64,000 nt of DNA from Allantophomopsis cytisporea (taxonomy: Eukaryota; Ascomycota; Leotiomycetes; Phacidiales; Phacidiaceae), in NCBI GenBank assembly GCA_024752435.1, contig CP103028.1, positions 124,001 through 188,000 of the forward strand, given 5' to 3'. Below the pieces are notes generated by a model. The model worked only from the letters and a program-made list of their open reading frames with translations, had not been told where the DNA came from and made no database searches. Positions 25,111 through 36,816 of the stretch are shown here, piece after piece (positions within the stretch are counted from its first letter, which is position 1; every line of letters starts with the position of its first letter). Both the position numbers and the translations under genes were made by a program.

Positions 25111-25168
25111 AAGGTAAGGTAAGGTAAGGTAAGGTAAGGTAAAGGGTAAAGGGTAAAGGGTAAAGGGT
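25111..25168. repeat. (AAGGT)6 followed by (AAAGGGT)4
   Basis: Two adjoining perfect short tandem arrays. The heptamer resembles a telomere unit in composition, but its order is not TTAGGG on either strand. Confidence 0.95.
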
Positions 25169-26781
25169 AAAAGGGCTGGTGGTAGGTAACTTTTTGCGTG
25201 AGTGCACACACTATGCGACGCGACGCTCGACTTTGTTGTGTGTGTGTTGTTGATTACACGAGACTTCTCTCTTCTCCCGATGACCGAGAAAGCTTGCTGT
25301 GCTGCTCTTCTCTTGTGCTTTTTCTCTGGAGACGGGAGCGTACAGGAAAACAGCGAAGACTCTTGGACTTTGATGTTCGACGGAGGGAGAGAGAGATGGG
25401 GGATTGAGGTGAAGTGAAGGTGAAGGTGAAGGTGAATGAATGTATGTATGTATGTATGAATGAATGGAAAGATGAGGTTGGAGAGGGAATTGATGCTGAT
25501 GAGAACGATGGAGATGAAGAAGATGATGCTGATGATGAGGATAATAAAAGTGGTCGTCGTTCTTCTATTGATTGAAATCGACCTCCTCTCTTCCTCTTCT
25601 CTGTCTCTTGTCTCTCTTGTCTCTCTTGTGTCTGTCTGGGATTTCCCTCTCTCTCTCTCTCTCTTCCCAATCAAATCAAATGGATGGATTATTTCTTATC
25701 ACTTACAATTTAAGAGACAATTCCTTCCTTGCTCTGCGTTTTACTCTCTTCTCTTTCTCTCCTCTTCCTCAATTCCCGTTCTCCTCTCCTCAGATCCCAC
25801 ACACACGAATTCTCACTCTCACTCTCACACACTCTCTCTAATCGCTCACTCTCTTTCTTGACTCGTTATCGCGCGATATGCCGACCTTGTGCCTGTGCTT
25901 GTGCTTTGCTGCCGTGAGTTTTGTGTTCGCTTCGGGCGCGTGATGTGGTCACGTTTTCAAGGTGGAGGGACAGGAACACCAAGGATTATATATAAATGAA
26001 GCGGTGGAGTGGAGGGTCGGAATCCCCTCTGAGTCGCGTCTCTACACCGAGACCCTTTCTCCAAATTGATTTTGGATGCGCCTGAATGTGGGTGAAGTTG
26101 ACACTTTTGATGCTTGAAGGTCAGGTGTCTACTGCAGTGACTGGGGGGGGGGATGAGAGAGAGGAACGTGATTGAGACAAACGTGATGTGATTTGAAGGG
26201 AAGAGACCTGAGGGAAAGAGAGAAGAGGGTGGGGTGGGGGGGGGGAGGTGGCGAGTGTGAGCAGTGTGAGCAGTGTGAGCAACGAACGACATGTGACCTT
26301 TGACTGCTTCTCATGGGCTGGTCGCGGGTCAGCAGCCTGACACCAAAAAACACGGGACTTGCATTAAGTTCGGCCGAGGCCACGCGAGCTAGTCCGCAAT
26401 TGGTGGGTGCGACGTGCGGGCAGGGCGGGCAGAGCGGGCAGAGCGTGAGAGGGAGGAAAGGTGTGCACACATAACGCGTCGAGAGCCGCTTCCATCCAAT
26501 CAAGTCTCGTGATCTGACAATGCTTATCCCACCCCTGCGTGATTCGACTTTGGATCAAGGCACATGTGACTGCTGCGTACATATCATGCCCTGAGTGAGG
26601 AGAAAGAGAAAAGCTACGGGTACCTAAGGTTGATGATGATGATGATGATGATGAGAGAGAGCTTGGAGGCATGTCCGAGGTCATGGAGAGAAAGACTTGG
26701 GAGGGATGAGTATGTTCACAATAGTCAAGGAATAAAAGTCAGAGAATAACAATTAATTTATTTTTATTTATATGTAATTAA

Positions 26782-26826
26782 TTTCTATTTCTATTTCTGT
26801 TTCTATTTCTGTTTCTATTTCTGTTT
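26782..26826. repeat. (TTTCT(A/G)) hexamer array
   Basis: About seven units alternating TTTCTA and TTTCTG. Confidence 0.9.
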
Positions 26827-27648
26827 TCGATGTCAAAATGCATGAAGATAATTGATAGCGTATATCCGATCTGCCCATTTTTACACTTTTGTGCTCAATG
26901 CATAAATCAACGTCGTTACAAAGCACGGCATACTGACCTGACCCGACCTTACTTACCCGGTTGGGGTGTCTTCGGAGTTGAGGGTCACGTCATTTAGCCT
27001 GAGAAATGAGGGGTCATTTGTGTATGAGAATATCAAGTCAAGAAAGGCAGACTTAAGTTTCACAGAATACTTTGTTCTAAGAATAAATAGATACAGATGT
27101 CGGTAAAAGAAGCAAAGAACTAAAGAATCCAGAGAATCATGTTATGGTATTGTATCAGCTAAATCAAGTATATTTTATGAGTTTTCTACAAATAATCGCT
27201 GATAAACGTTGCTTTGCAGGGTTCGTAAACTATCACATTGTGAGAATATGTTGAAAGAGTAAAGTGTAAATTAAGTCGTTCAAATCACCAAATCACCAAA
27301 TTACCAAATTACCAAATCAACCAAATCTGAAGAAAAAAATAATAATAATAACAATAAAATTATTAAACAGCTGCATGCATTGAAAACCATCTACCATAAT
27401 AGCATCTTCCATTTGTTCGTCTCATTCAATCCTGCTGAACTCACTCATGGCCTGATTCATCTGGCATGATTTATCGATAACCGCGATAGCATCATCAAAT
27501 ACCGCCTTTGAGCATCGACCTCAGCTTCCCCGCAAAGTACACTGATAGCAGGCCACACTTGTGTACTTTACAATTCCACCCAAATATCCTTCCAACAAGT
27601 CTTGAATCAACCATATTATAGCACATTTACAGCATCCAAGCTCCCAAG

Positions 27649-29021
27649 ATGGGCGACCACGTAACATCGAAGCTCAATCCCGACTCCCACCTCATCCTCG
27701 TACGCGACCCCCACCAACTCAACTTCCCAACTGACAAATTCAGGACCAACCCCTCCTCCGCCTCCCCTTCGAACTCCTACGCAAGAACTTCAAATATGCC
27801 CACCTCTCCGTCGAGAAAGACAGCCAATCCGTCATCAAAACCCTCCGCGAAACGGCCAACAGCTCCCTATCACACACGTCCTCATCCGACGATGTGCTCA
27901 AATCCCTCGACAGCATGATCGCGCGAACGCGCAATCTCAAGCGCAAGATCGGCGCCTGTGCCGAGGAAGAGGAGCGCCTGCACCGGCAGAGCAAGGCCCG
28001 CGTGGCGCATCTCGGCGATCTATATACCATGCAGAGCTTGGATGATGTGCGCTATGAGCGGTGGAGTCGCAAGAGGTTGGATCGCTTGCTCGTCGATTAT
28101 ATGCTGAGGGAGGGATACACTGAGAGTGCGGAGATGTTGGCGGGCGAGGAGGGTATTGGGGAGTTGGTTGATGTGCCGACTTTTGTGGTTGCGAAGAGGA
28201 TTCGGGAGGCGTTGGGTAGGGGGAGTGTTAGTGAGGCGTTGAATTGGTGTGCGGAGAATAAGAAGGAGCTACGGAAGATGGATGTATGTGTGCATTTCTC
28301 TTTATGGGCTCATGATGACTCCTTTTGTCGTGTTGGGTGTTTTTGCAATTGCTGACTTACATAATAGGACTCTCTCGAATTCGATATCCGATTTCAACAG
28401 TATATTGAACTCCTACGAAATAGAGACCACGCCAACCTCCTCAACGCCATTGCCCACGCCAAGAAATACCTTCTTCCCTATCGCGACACACATCCCAATG
28501 AAATAAAGCAAGTCGCAGGTCTCCTGGCCCTCAGTCCAGGCCAACGCATGCCACCAGAATACGAGGTACGCTCCCTACCCCTATCGCCATCCCCTCCACC
28601 CTACCACTCTAACATTTCCCAGGAACTCTACAGCCCAGCCCGCTGGCACACCCTCTCCCGCACCTTCACCCTCTCCCACGCAACCCTCCTCTCTCTTCCG
28701 ACAACACCTCTCTTGCACATCGCCCTCTCAGCAGGTCTCTCCGCCTTAAAAACTCCCTCCTGCCACTCCTCGTCCCTCACGCCGCACGCTACATCCAATT
28801 GCCCCATCTGCTCGCCGGAACTGAACAACCTCGCGCGCGAGGTCCCGTACGCTCACCATACTAAGAGCCATGTCGATGCCGATGCCGTTGTGCTGCCGAA
28901 TATGCGCGTTTATGGCCGTGAGAGACTGCGTGCTGCTGGGAAGGGCGGAAATGGGGTGAAGGATCCTGTCACTGGGGAGGTTTTTGCGGAGGGGGAGGTT
29001 GGCAGGGTTTACGTTTTGTAG
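27649..29021 (+). CDS. fyv10: GID complex E3 ubiquitin ligase subunit Gid9/Fyv10 (MAEA-like)
   Basis: RING-type subunit of the GID/CTLH ubiquitin ligase, which in yeast degrades gluconeogenic enzymes when glucose returns. Four exons (27649-27699, 27744-28283, 28368-28565, 28623-29021) close to 395 aa, matching the family. Domains: a helical N-terminus; LisH near 124-155 (RKRLDRLLVDYMLREGYTES); CTLH (VAKRIREALGRGSVSEALNW, then FDIRFQQYIELLRN); CRA with RWHTLSRTFTLSHATLLSL; and a C-terminal Gid-type RING beginning NCPICSPELNNLAREVPYAH and ending VVLPNMRVYGRERL. The 17-residue first exon is followed by a 44-nt intron with a good TTCAG acceptor. It is divergent from cbf1. Confidence 0.93.
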
Positions 29022-29952
29022 GGTTGGGGTTTGGGTTGCTTTTGTGGCGTGGTGTTGGGCGTTTCAATCACTGCGGTTCTGGGTGTAGACCAGCATGAAT
29101 TGAAGTTCTGCTTTGCTTAAAAGTCTTTTTATCTTCTTGATAATGTTTCTGAGTAGATATGCGGTATACGATTGCGGTGTTGTGTTATGCCGTTTGAAGG
29201 ATGAAGAAGTGGAAATACACTTGTATTTCTCCTTTTCCTTCTCGAATTTCATAGGCTGATAAGACCTAGATTGGTTTGTTATTATACGTCATACTCCTTC
29301 TAGTATGTCTTTAATCTAGGTTGATAAAGCAGGTTATCAAATACAAACATAAGTAATAAAAAACTATAGATACGGATTTGTGGATTGCGTGTTCTTGCTC
29401 AATTGTCTCGACGTCAAATCTTATAAATCAATGTGTTCAAATCATCTGTTTAATCATCATTGCACTGTAATGCGACTGCTCGTAACGATATGCCCCGTCT
29501 GTAGGACTATCATACCTAGTCTCTGACAACGCCGCACGATTCTCAAATGTGTAAGGCTCTAACGACGTAAGATATGTACACGCGTGACCTTGATAGTTAT
29601 GGAGCCTTCTCAAAGTCTAATACTTGGCACCAACTAAGCGATAATACAGAGTGCACCTATTGGAACATCCCCACAAAATATTCCGTGCGAGTAAGGTATA
29701 TATGATCCTTTGAATAAGACACATGATGAGAGCCGTCATTGATACTCGACTTGGCATTTAAGAGCTACCAATCATGTATGTAAGCCGGGATGAATATCAG
29801 GGAAGGATGTGGCTCAGACAAGGCTGAGCTTAGACCTACGTATATATCATCAACTTGTTATTCCACGTTTTTTATCCCATTATTCCAAACCAAATAGATT
29901 ATCGTCCGTACTATCCTGCCTTCAAGTGAATCAAATTTCGTTTCTTTTCACA
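29022..29952. other. Intergenic
   Basis: AT-rich spacer between gid9 and the STAND-N gene; nothing further identified. An in-frame extension reaches 29809, but the family-like MVEIVGAASTAISIADFA start is at 29953. Confidence 0.5.
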
Positions 29953-32353
29953 ATGGTAGAAATCGTCGGCGCCGCTTCTACCGCTATCAGCATTGCGGAT
30001 TTTGCAGCAAAAATCGGATCCGATATCCTCAAAATCAAGGTATTCTCCGATGATGTCAATGAAGCGCCGGAGGAAATAAAGTATCTGATGCTCCAAACCG
30101 AAACACTTCGATCTATTCTCAAAGGCGTGGAGAACTATGAGCGGAAACATCGATTTCCTGCATATGTGGGGGACAACACAAATATCAAGATTAACCTGAG
30201 ACTTTGCCAAGATGTCCTACAGCAACTTGAAGAGTTGGCTGAGAGGTTGAGTCCTCAGATGACTACTGGAACCCGATTCGGTAGGACTTTTGGAGCAGCT
30301 CAATCCACTCTGAAGAAGGAGAAGGAGCAAATCGAGAAGATTCAAGAGAAGTTAAACACTACTGTTGATCTGATGAAGTTTTCCGATTCCAGATATCAAA
30401 TGTGAGTCCCCGTATTCTAGAGGGTTTATCGGATTAAAGGTTAGGTCCGAGGTTTTCCTGACAACAAGATCTAGGGAAATCATCAACTTGAAAATCTCAC
30501 GTATAGTACCATCGTCTAGAGTCATCAATACAACATCTCTCAATCTAACAGCGCCAGATGAGATTCAGGAACCGGTGCATGGAAACCTTGAAAGCACTAC
30601 GGACTCTGAGGTGATACCTGTATTGTCCACAACTGCGGACAAGACATCAAACTTTCCAGAAAAGCGTCCAAAAGATAAGCTCAAAACGTCGTCCTGGTGG
30701 GTTATCGGCAATAGGCTGCTTGGATTCGTAGACTATCAGACCGAAACTGTCAGTAACCTTGTCGAACAACGATCGGGAGACTGTATCTCAAGAACCTATC
30801 ATCCAACGAACCAACGCACAAGGTTTAAAGTTCGGCCGCCTTCCTGGGCACTCAGAAAGGCTTGGGAAGCTAGCTACCAGCGTGCCTGTGGTCAATGGAA
30901 ACTATTGTTTCGAGCCTATAATATTGTAGATTTCAACTCACCCGTCGTTCAGTGTATTCAGGATGGTGATCTTAGAGGTTTTCAGAATTTACTCTCTCGT
31001 GGAGAGGCTACTCTGTGGGACAGAGACTTATCCGGGACTACGTTATTTGAGGTATTCTCACGTTAATTGTTATTGTTGCATGCTACTGCTGACATTTCCC
31101 TATAGTTCTCGGTGTACAGTTTGCATTCAATTCGGGTGCCCCAACAGGTGCATCTGCTCCGATTTATCCAAGAACAATGTGGGAGCCTGGAAATTAGTGA
31201 TTTCAGGTATGTATTGAAGCCAAAAACTAAAATCAGCGACTTATGTGTTCATGTGTGCAGATCTGTTATGAATCGACTATTTTTGAACCCAGTAACCAGA
31301 TTTACAACTTATGACGAGATACTACTCGGTGTAAAGACATTTCTCGAAACTTCTTGTGATTATGATTTCCTAGAGGTCGAACCGTCAGTCATGCGCAACT
31401 TCCAAGGCTCTTTGGATCATTTTCTATCCGCGAGCTACACAATAGTACCTGGGTATTTCAATAGACCGCAAGTTGGACGTACCCTTGCAGTTCTTGGTAT
31501 GGCGAGCGAAGTCAAACTGGAATGGAACGATCCAAGCATGCTCTTAAGTGCGTTAGGACTTACGAAAGGATCGATGGACGAAGTCGTTACAACAAGAGAC
31601 TACATGGGTGACACGTTACTGCATAAATGTGCTGCAGCTCTTGGCTATTGCACTTCGCCCACTTTCCACGTTACCTCACATCCAACATCCAACACCAAAA
31701 CAAATTATGCGCCGAGCCTTACTTTGTATAACACAGAGCAATATGTACCATCGTGGACGTCCGACTTGCTTGAGAACTGGCGCCTATTCTCAAAGTTGGT
31801 AGTCGAAGCTGGGGCAAATCTTCACGAACTTAACGATGGCTGTAGAAGTCCGATGCTGAGAGTAATTGGAGGAAGAATCGATCAGATATGCCTTGATCCA
31901 TCTGTTATAAAAGACGGAAGTTGGAAAGAACGAGCTTGGAGCAGGATTCATTCCTGCATTGAATCTGCATTGAAAGTCTGGCTCGAAGCCTTGGTCTATG
32001 CGGGGATGGACTTAATTAGATATGGAAGGACGGAAAAGAAACTCCACGATGCGGGTCTAGTTAACCAAGATCTTAGATTCTGGCCCCAGCCGTACGATAT
32101 ATTTACTTATGGTCAACCGCCAGCGTGTCGTATTATCAGCTTTGTTTACGGGCCACATCCAAGTGATTGGCGGATATGGCTATCAGAACCAACCGATGAA
32201 TTTGCGGGAGTATTCTGGGGAATGACTGAACAGTCAAATATCAGTATTCCTGGGGCTTGGGAGGATAAGAGGATCAGTGAAGAGAATGTTGCAAAAGCTC
32301 TGACCCACTATGACTTCTGCATGCTGTTCGAGTCTCCGAACAGCTTAGGATGA
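29953..32353 (+). CDS. Protein with fungal STAND N-terminal domain, no NTPase
   Basis: Four exons (29953-30401, 30475-31051, 31106-31206, 31261-32353) close to 739 aa. Residues 1 to about 140 match the helical domain found at the N-terminus of fungal STAND/NLR proteins (MVEIVGAASTAISIADFAAK; LQTETLRSILKGVENYE; LEELAERLSP), including a coiled coil rich in KEKEQIEKIQEKL. No P-loop or NACHT/NB-ARC motif follows. The middle has weak ankyrin-like elements (PVVQCIQDGDLRGFQNLLSRGEA; LFSKLVVEAGANLHELNDG), and the rest is not recognised. It may be a regulator or partner related to the signalling end of NLRs. The function is unknown. Confidence 0.8.
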
Positions 32354-33634
32354 TGAAATATTTCATGTGTTGCATCTCTATGTTAATTTGGTTTTGGACA
32401 AACATGTGTGTGTAGCCAAAATGATGCTGTGCAAAAGACTCTGCCCCTGTTTCATGGAATTACAGAGACTAACCATTCACTTTATCCAACTTTCTGCCTT
32501 CTTTTACAGTATTGTATCAATCTTTCTCTACCTAGAGTTATTTTCATGATTAAATAGAAGTTGAAAAGTGATGTTCTTTATTGCCCAGCTTACATTCAAG
32601 ATACGCCTCGCACAAATTCGTTTTGCAGGTCTGGTATTAGGTGCATGCGCTGACACTTACTAAAAACAGTTCTTCTGCTTTAAAATAAGAGGGATCAATG
32701 GAAGAAACACCGAAGCATATAATTCGAGGTTTATTCAATGGTCAACGACTCAGTTCTCACACTACCGGCACGAGCATTACTAGCCAGCAGCGACGACTGC
32801 AACATCGAATGATCGGGTGAACTCTACCATGGTGTTATGGTCGAGCACAATGAGCGCTTTGAAGAGGAGGATCACCCACAGACCAACTGTGGGACGTCAC
32901 AGGCTGTCTTGATTCGAGTTGTAAGTGCTTTCCTAGTGTCCTGCAATTCCTCGATTGGAAAAATGATGAACGAAAGCGTGCAATAACAGAGAATAAAATC
33001 CAGATTTTGGGATGACGTTATCTTGATTATGCAAGTAATATCGTTGACTCGTATGGCTAGCTTGCTTCCTATCTAACCACTTATTGAAGATTTGATAGTT
33101 ACGAAACACAAAAATACTACAACGGTAATCATTCACTGATGGCTATCCACAGAAACAATCTTTATATTAATATGAAGCAATCCTATAGCGAATGTTCGAT
33201 AGTGATGGCTTTAGACTGATGGGTAGCGTATCGCTGCCATAACAAGTTTGATGCAGCCGATATTCTGAGATCGACAACAACTGAGCCGTAATACCTACTA
33301 GGAGTAATTTGAAGTGTCTTTATATTTCACTTTCGAATCAGATTCATGCCAATCAATATTGATAATGACGACAAAAATATTGGGGATAAGAAGGAGTAAC
33401 AATGTCAATTATCTCCGAGCTCTATAATTTCTTAACTCCTAACTCCGCTACTTTGACATGTCGTCCATTTCCTTAGTATTTAGGCGTAACTATATAAGAT
33501 AGCTTCCGATTGATTGTAACAATTTTGAAATAGGTTTTCATTATTGAATCTTGTCTCTCTGATCAAATTTAGCTACTATTCTACGTTTGCCTATCACAAC
33601 TCTGTTTACCTCGAAATACCTAGTTCTTGATACT
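32354..33634. other. AT-rich intergenic
   Basis: 1.3 kb with no supportable gene. The final 150 bp before 33635 look like a pyrimidine-rich promoter and leader. Confidence 0.5.
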
Positions 33635-34594
33635 ATGGCTACCACCACAAATCAACGCATATTCATCACAGGCGGCTCAGGGTACATTGGCTCCGTAGTC
33701 ACCGAGTTCGCTATTGCGCAAGGCTACGAAGTTATCGGGCTATCGAGAAGTGAGAAAAGTGATATTAAACTACGCGCACTTGGTGCCACACCCGTTCGCG
33801 GCGACCTCAGTTCTCATGATGTTCTAACTCGAGAAAGCGCCAAGGCCAATATCGTACTGCATCTTGCGGATGCGTTCGTAGATGACTTCAGTAGAGACTA
33901 CAATGAAGTGTTGCGCATTGATGCGGCAGCAGTCGATGCTATAGGAGAGGGACTGAAGGGTACGAACAATCCTCTGGTAGTCACTTCTGGATCTCTGGTC
34001 GTTGCTCCTGACCCCAATGGCGATGAAACTACCGAAACATCACCACTGTGGAAGGTTCCAATCAATGGACGTATCCGTGCAGAATCGCACGCCCTCACAC
34101 TCGGCCAAAAGGGTATCAAGGTCCTTGTGGTCCGTTTAGCTCCATACGTCTACGGGCGTGGTGGCAGTGGTATCCGCCTTTTTATGATGATGTCGTTACC
34201 TGCTGGCCAAGTGATCTATATCGATGAAGGCTCGAACAGAACATCGGCCGTTCATGTTGACGATGCCGCAAGACTGTACCTTCTGGTTGCCGAGAAGGGA
34301 CATGCTGGCGAAGCCTACAATGCGACTTCGTCAACAAATGTGACGATGCGTCAACTATCAGAGGCGATAGCTTCTATCCTAAGTGTTCCGGCGGTTTCAC
34401 AGACGTACGAGGAGGTAGCAGCGAAGAATGGCGAATTTTTGGCCAAGTTTATAAATGCAGAGAACAGGGCATCGAGTGCCAAGGCTGTAAGAGAGCTGGG
34501 GTGGGAACCGAAGGAGATAGGAATTCTGGATGATATTACATCGGGCTCTTACATAGCAGTCGCAAGAGAACTTGGAAAATCTGGAAATCCTTAA
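33635..34594 (+). CDS. NAD(P)-binding atypical extended SDR (epimerase/dehydratase-like)
   Basis: Intronless, 319 aa. The Rossmann loop GGSGYIG (13-19) lies in RIFITGGSGYIGS, and family-typical segments follow: ATPVRGDLSS, VLHLADAF, LVVTSGSLVV, RLAPYVYGRGGSG, and NRTSAVHVDDAARLYLL. The usual catalytic YXXXK is not evident: the region reads NGRIRAESHAL, as in atypical SDRs, so catalysis may differ or be absent. I chose the ATG at 33635 because residues upstream are not family-like. Probably cytosolic; the substrate is unknown. Confidence 0.9.
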   Translation: MATTTNQRIFITGGSGYIGSVVTEFAIAQGYEVIGLSRSEKSDIKLRALGATPVRGDLSSHDVLTRESAKANIVLHLADAFVDDFSRDYNEVLRIDAAAVDAIGEGLKGTNNPLVVTSGSLVVAPDPNGDETTETSPLWKVPINGRIRAESHALTLGQKGIKVLVVRLAPYVYGRGGSGIRLFMMMSLPAGQVIYIDEGSNRTSAVHVDDAARLYLLVAEKGHAGEAYNATSSTNVTMRQLSEAIASILSVPAVSQTYEEVAAKNGEFLAKFINAENRASSAKAVRELGWEPKEIGILDDITSGSYIAVARELGKSGNP

Positions 34595-35240
34595 GCTATT
34601 TATAATAAAATCAACACATGTATTTTGTGATTCCTCATTTTCAAGTAGCGATCTAAGACAACTTTGACACCTCCGTTTTGAGAAAGCAAGAGCATGTGTA
34701 AAACATTGTGAGGCTTATCATTAAAGTGGAAGAAATACATAGACGACGCTTGACTATCAATCGTAGGATGTATGGACTGCACATGAGCTGCTGTGCGTAC
34801 GGGGGCTCAAGTAGCATTTATAACCATTTAGACGAGATACGAAGTAAAGCTCTCAGAAAAATCGTTCTTATCTAATTGTTCGTACCATACAGGAAGTACT
34901 TCACAATATATGTGATCAAGGACCCAATTACTTTCATTAGGTGACGAAATATGTTGCCTATAGCTGCTTTTCGGTAGTCAATTATCGACCACAGCCTCTT
35001 GGTGAAATTCACCCAGATCCATGAATTGAAAAGACATCATGGTCCTACACAGTAACACAGAGTAATTAACCCAACTACTAAACATTTGTAATTCTGAGAA
35101 TCAATTTTAGCGGTGGGACAAATCATTCATCAGAAAAAACCATTGAACAGGTATCGCCCTATGTATTACTTCTTATTACTTAATGTAAGTAAATCCCTAG
35201 AACATAACCAACAAATGCCTCACAAATCCCTAAATCAAGT
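34595..35240. other. Intergenic, convergent 3' ends
   Basis: Spacer between the SDR and the SAT4 gene. I see nothing beyond 3' regions. Confidence 0.5.
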
Positions 35241-36816
35241 CTACGTCATCCTCATAGGGCTTCTGTGAATCTCATTAGTATCGTTTCCCGGAGCCACTTC
35301 ACCCGTCACATCAACCTCAACTGATTTCGAGTCTCTAAGGCTCAAGTCTCTCAACTCCTGGGCATTTCCAACCATGCCAATATCACTATCATAGCTCCCT
35401 GGTTTTCGCATCGTTGTTGATACCATGTAGACATCTTTGCTGGGAAGGTAATTCGAGCGAGGAACATTGGACCCGGATCTATCTTGTGGAAGGCTAGACT
35501 TGCCCGCCTTCGATCGAAGACCAAGTTTAAAGCCACAGATTCGAACGAGTGGTGTGAGAGCTGGGAAGCATGCAACCCATAAACCCACATGGATCTCTGC
35601 GAGTGAAGTCAGTATTGCTTTCTTAGAAACTTTTGCTTCGGCATTGCTAGTGAAAGTATTGGAAAAAATTACCTAGATCAGTCCATATGCCGAATTGAAC
35701 ATTGTCACCGTGAGGGTTTTTCGTGAGTACTGTAGTGACGTTAACCGAATATTCTGGAATGCAGATCTCAGTAGACTAACTAATGACTCGGGCAATTCCC
35801 GTGACTACAGCAAATGCTCCTGTGCTGAGGTTAGCTCACTCATGAACACTACCTGATTGATAAACTCACCGAGTCCGAAAATGAAAATCAGCTTCAGCTT
35901 CATCTTTGCAAGAATGAGGTGAGTACAAACGATGTACAGTGGAAGCCCGAGCAAAATACAATCGAAGACGATGCCAAGAGCTGAATGGGCATATGTGAGA
36001 CGTTGTATTGCAGAAAAACTGAGGCAAACGGCATTGGGATATTCTGACATATCGAAGATAGCACTATGTGTGTCAATTAACCTCAAAGAGATACGCTTTC
36101 TGGGCACTCACGCCGGGGGTTTGCATGAAAAGACGAAAATAAAGAAAGTCACCAGGAAATAGATCGTGATCGCTGTCGCAAGTGCGATTGATGTATTTCT
36201 GATAGTTCCTGAATGATAGTCAGCTAATCCGCCACGCAAATTTTTAAAACTCGAGAAAAACTCTGCATACTCTCCCTGTTCAGTCGAGGTATAAAAGTGG
36301 CTAAAGATATTCTAATAAAGTATGATCCGACAAAGTACAGTATCTGCATCACAACTGGCAGTGTCTAGTATATCATTCAGTAAGCATTCAAAACCGAATC
36401 TGCATGAAGCGTTCTGTAGAAGCAGTAGATAAGCACTTACCACTTGCAATTTGGAGACATGCTGCTTCGGTGCCGTGGGGGAAGGCGCCTGGAGCACAGG
36501 TTCACCAGCATCTATGGAAAATGTCACAATTTATGAAGAGACGCATCGGAAGTAATCTCGTAACAATACCTTTGATTTCGATGCCAAATCGTGCAACTAA
36601 GATCATCTACAAGATAAGTGTATATTCATAGAATGCAGCTGCGTATACAAGCTTCTGATATGGACTCACCCAAGCAATTGATGCAAACATGTCATCGATG
36701 CCTGGCTGCTTAAGCATGATCGTGCGAACGTATAATCGTGCCGCCATGAAGAAAGTTGACATTGTCATAAGGAAGGTACCGAGGCCAACACTGGTGGCCT
36801 CTTTTGAATTGAGCAT
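35241..36816 (-). CDS. SAT4/PTH11-type rhodopsin-domain seven-helix membrane protein
   Basis: Plasma-membrane protein of the large fungal family that includes PTH11-like receptors. At least eight short exons join in phase: 36816-36670, 36606-36570, 36511-36441, a fourth starting TLPVVMQILYFVGSYF, then RTIRNTSIALATAITIYFLV, AAIFDMSEYPNAVCLSF, GAFAVVTGIARVI, KYSVNVTTVLTK, and a last exon beginning EIHVGLWVACFPAL. Visible helices: VGLGTFLMTMSTFFMAARLY; LPVVMQILYFVGSYFIRIS; SIALATAITIYFLVTFFIFV, ending in the family Cys (FSCKPP); ALGIVFDCILLGLPLYIV; LKLIFIFGLGAFAVVTG; and HVGLWVACFPALTPLV. The tail is hydrophilic and Ser/Asp-rich. The W and D of GIDDMFASIAW in loop 1 match the family. The ligand is unknown. 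Confidence 0.85.

Larger units (their letters stand above)
23297..27648. other. 4.3-kb gene desert of simple repeats between divergent cbf1 and gid9
   Basis: The region is dense in microsatellites and homopurine/homopyrimidine tracts: GGGCA-type units near 24255-24290, T-runs near 24760-24783, AAGGT and AAAGGGT arrays, GTAT and TCTCT runs at 25400-25850, G-runs near 26146 and 26233, a GAT array at 26630-26653, TTTCT(A/G) at 26782-26826 and ATTACCAA units at 27284-27325. Long open frames here are repeat artefacts. It must contain the two promoters and may contain long leaders. Confidence 0.6.

Noticed and set aside
25111..25168. Interstitial telomere repeat
   Set aside because: The unit AAAGGGT is not TTAGGG or its complement in order; it is an ordinary microsatellite.
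24874..25674. 266-codon open frame on the minus strand
   Set aside because: Composed of translated microsatellites (Arg/Glu, Ile and His/Leu runs), with no domain; it lies in the repeat desert.
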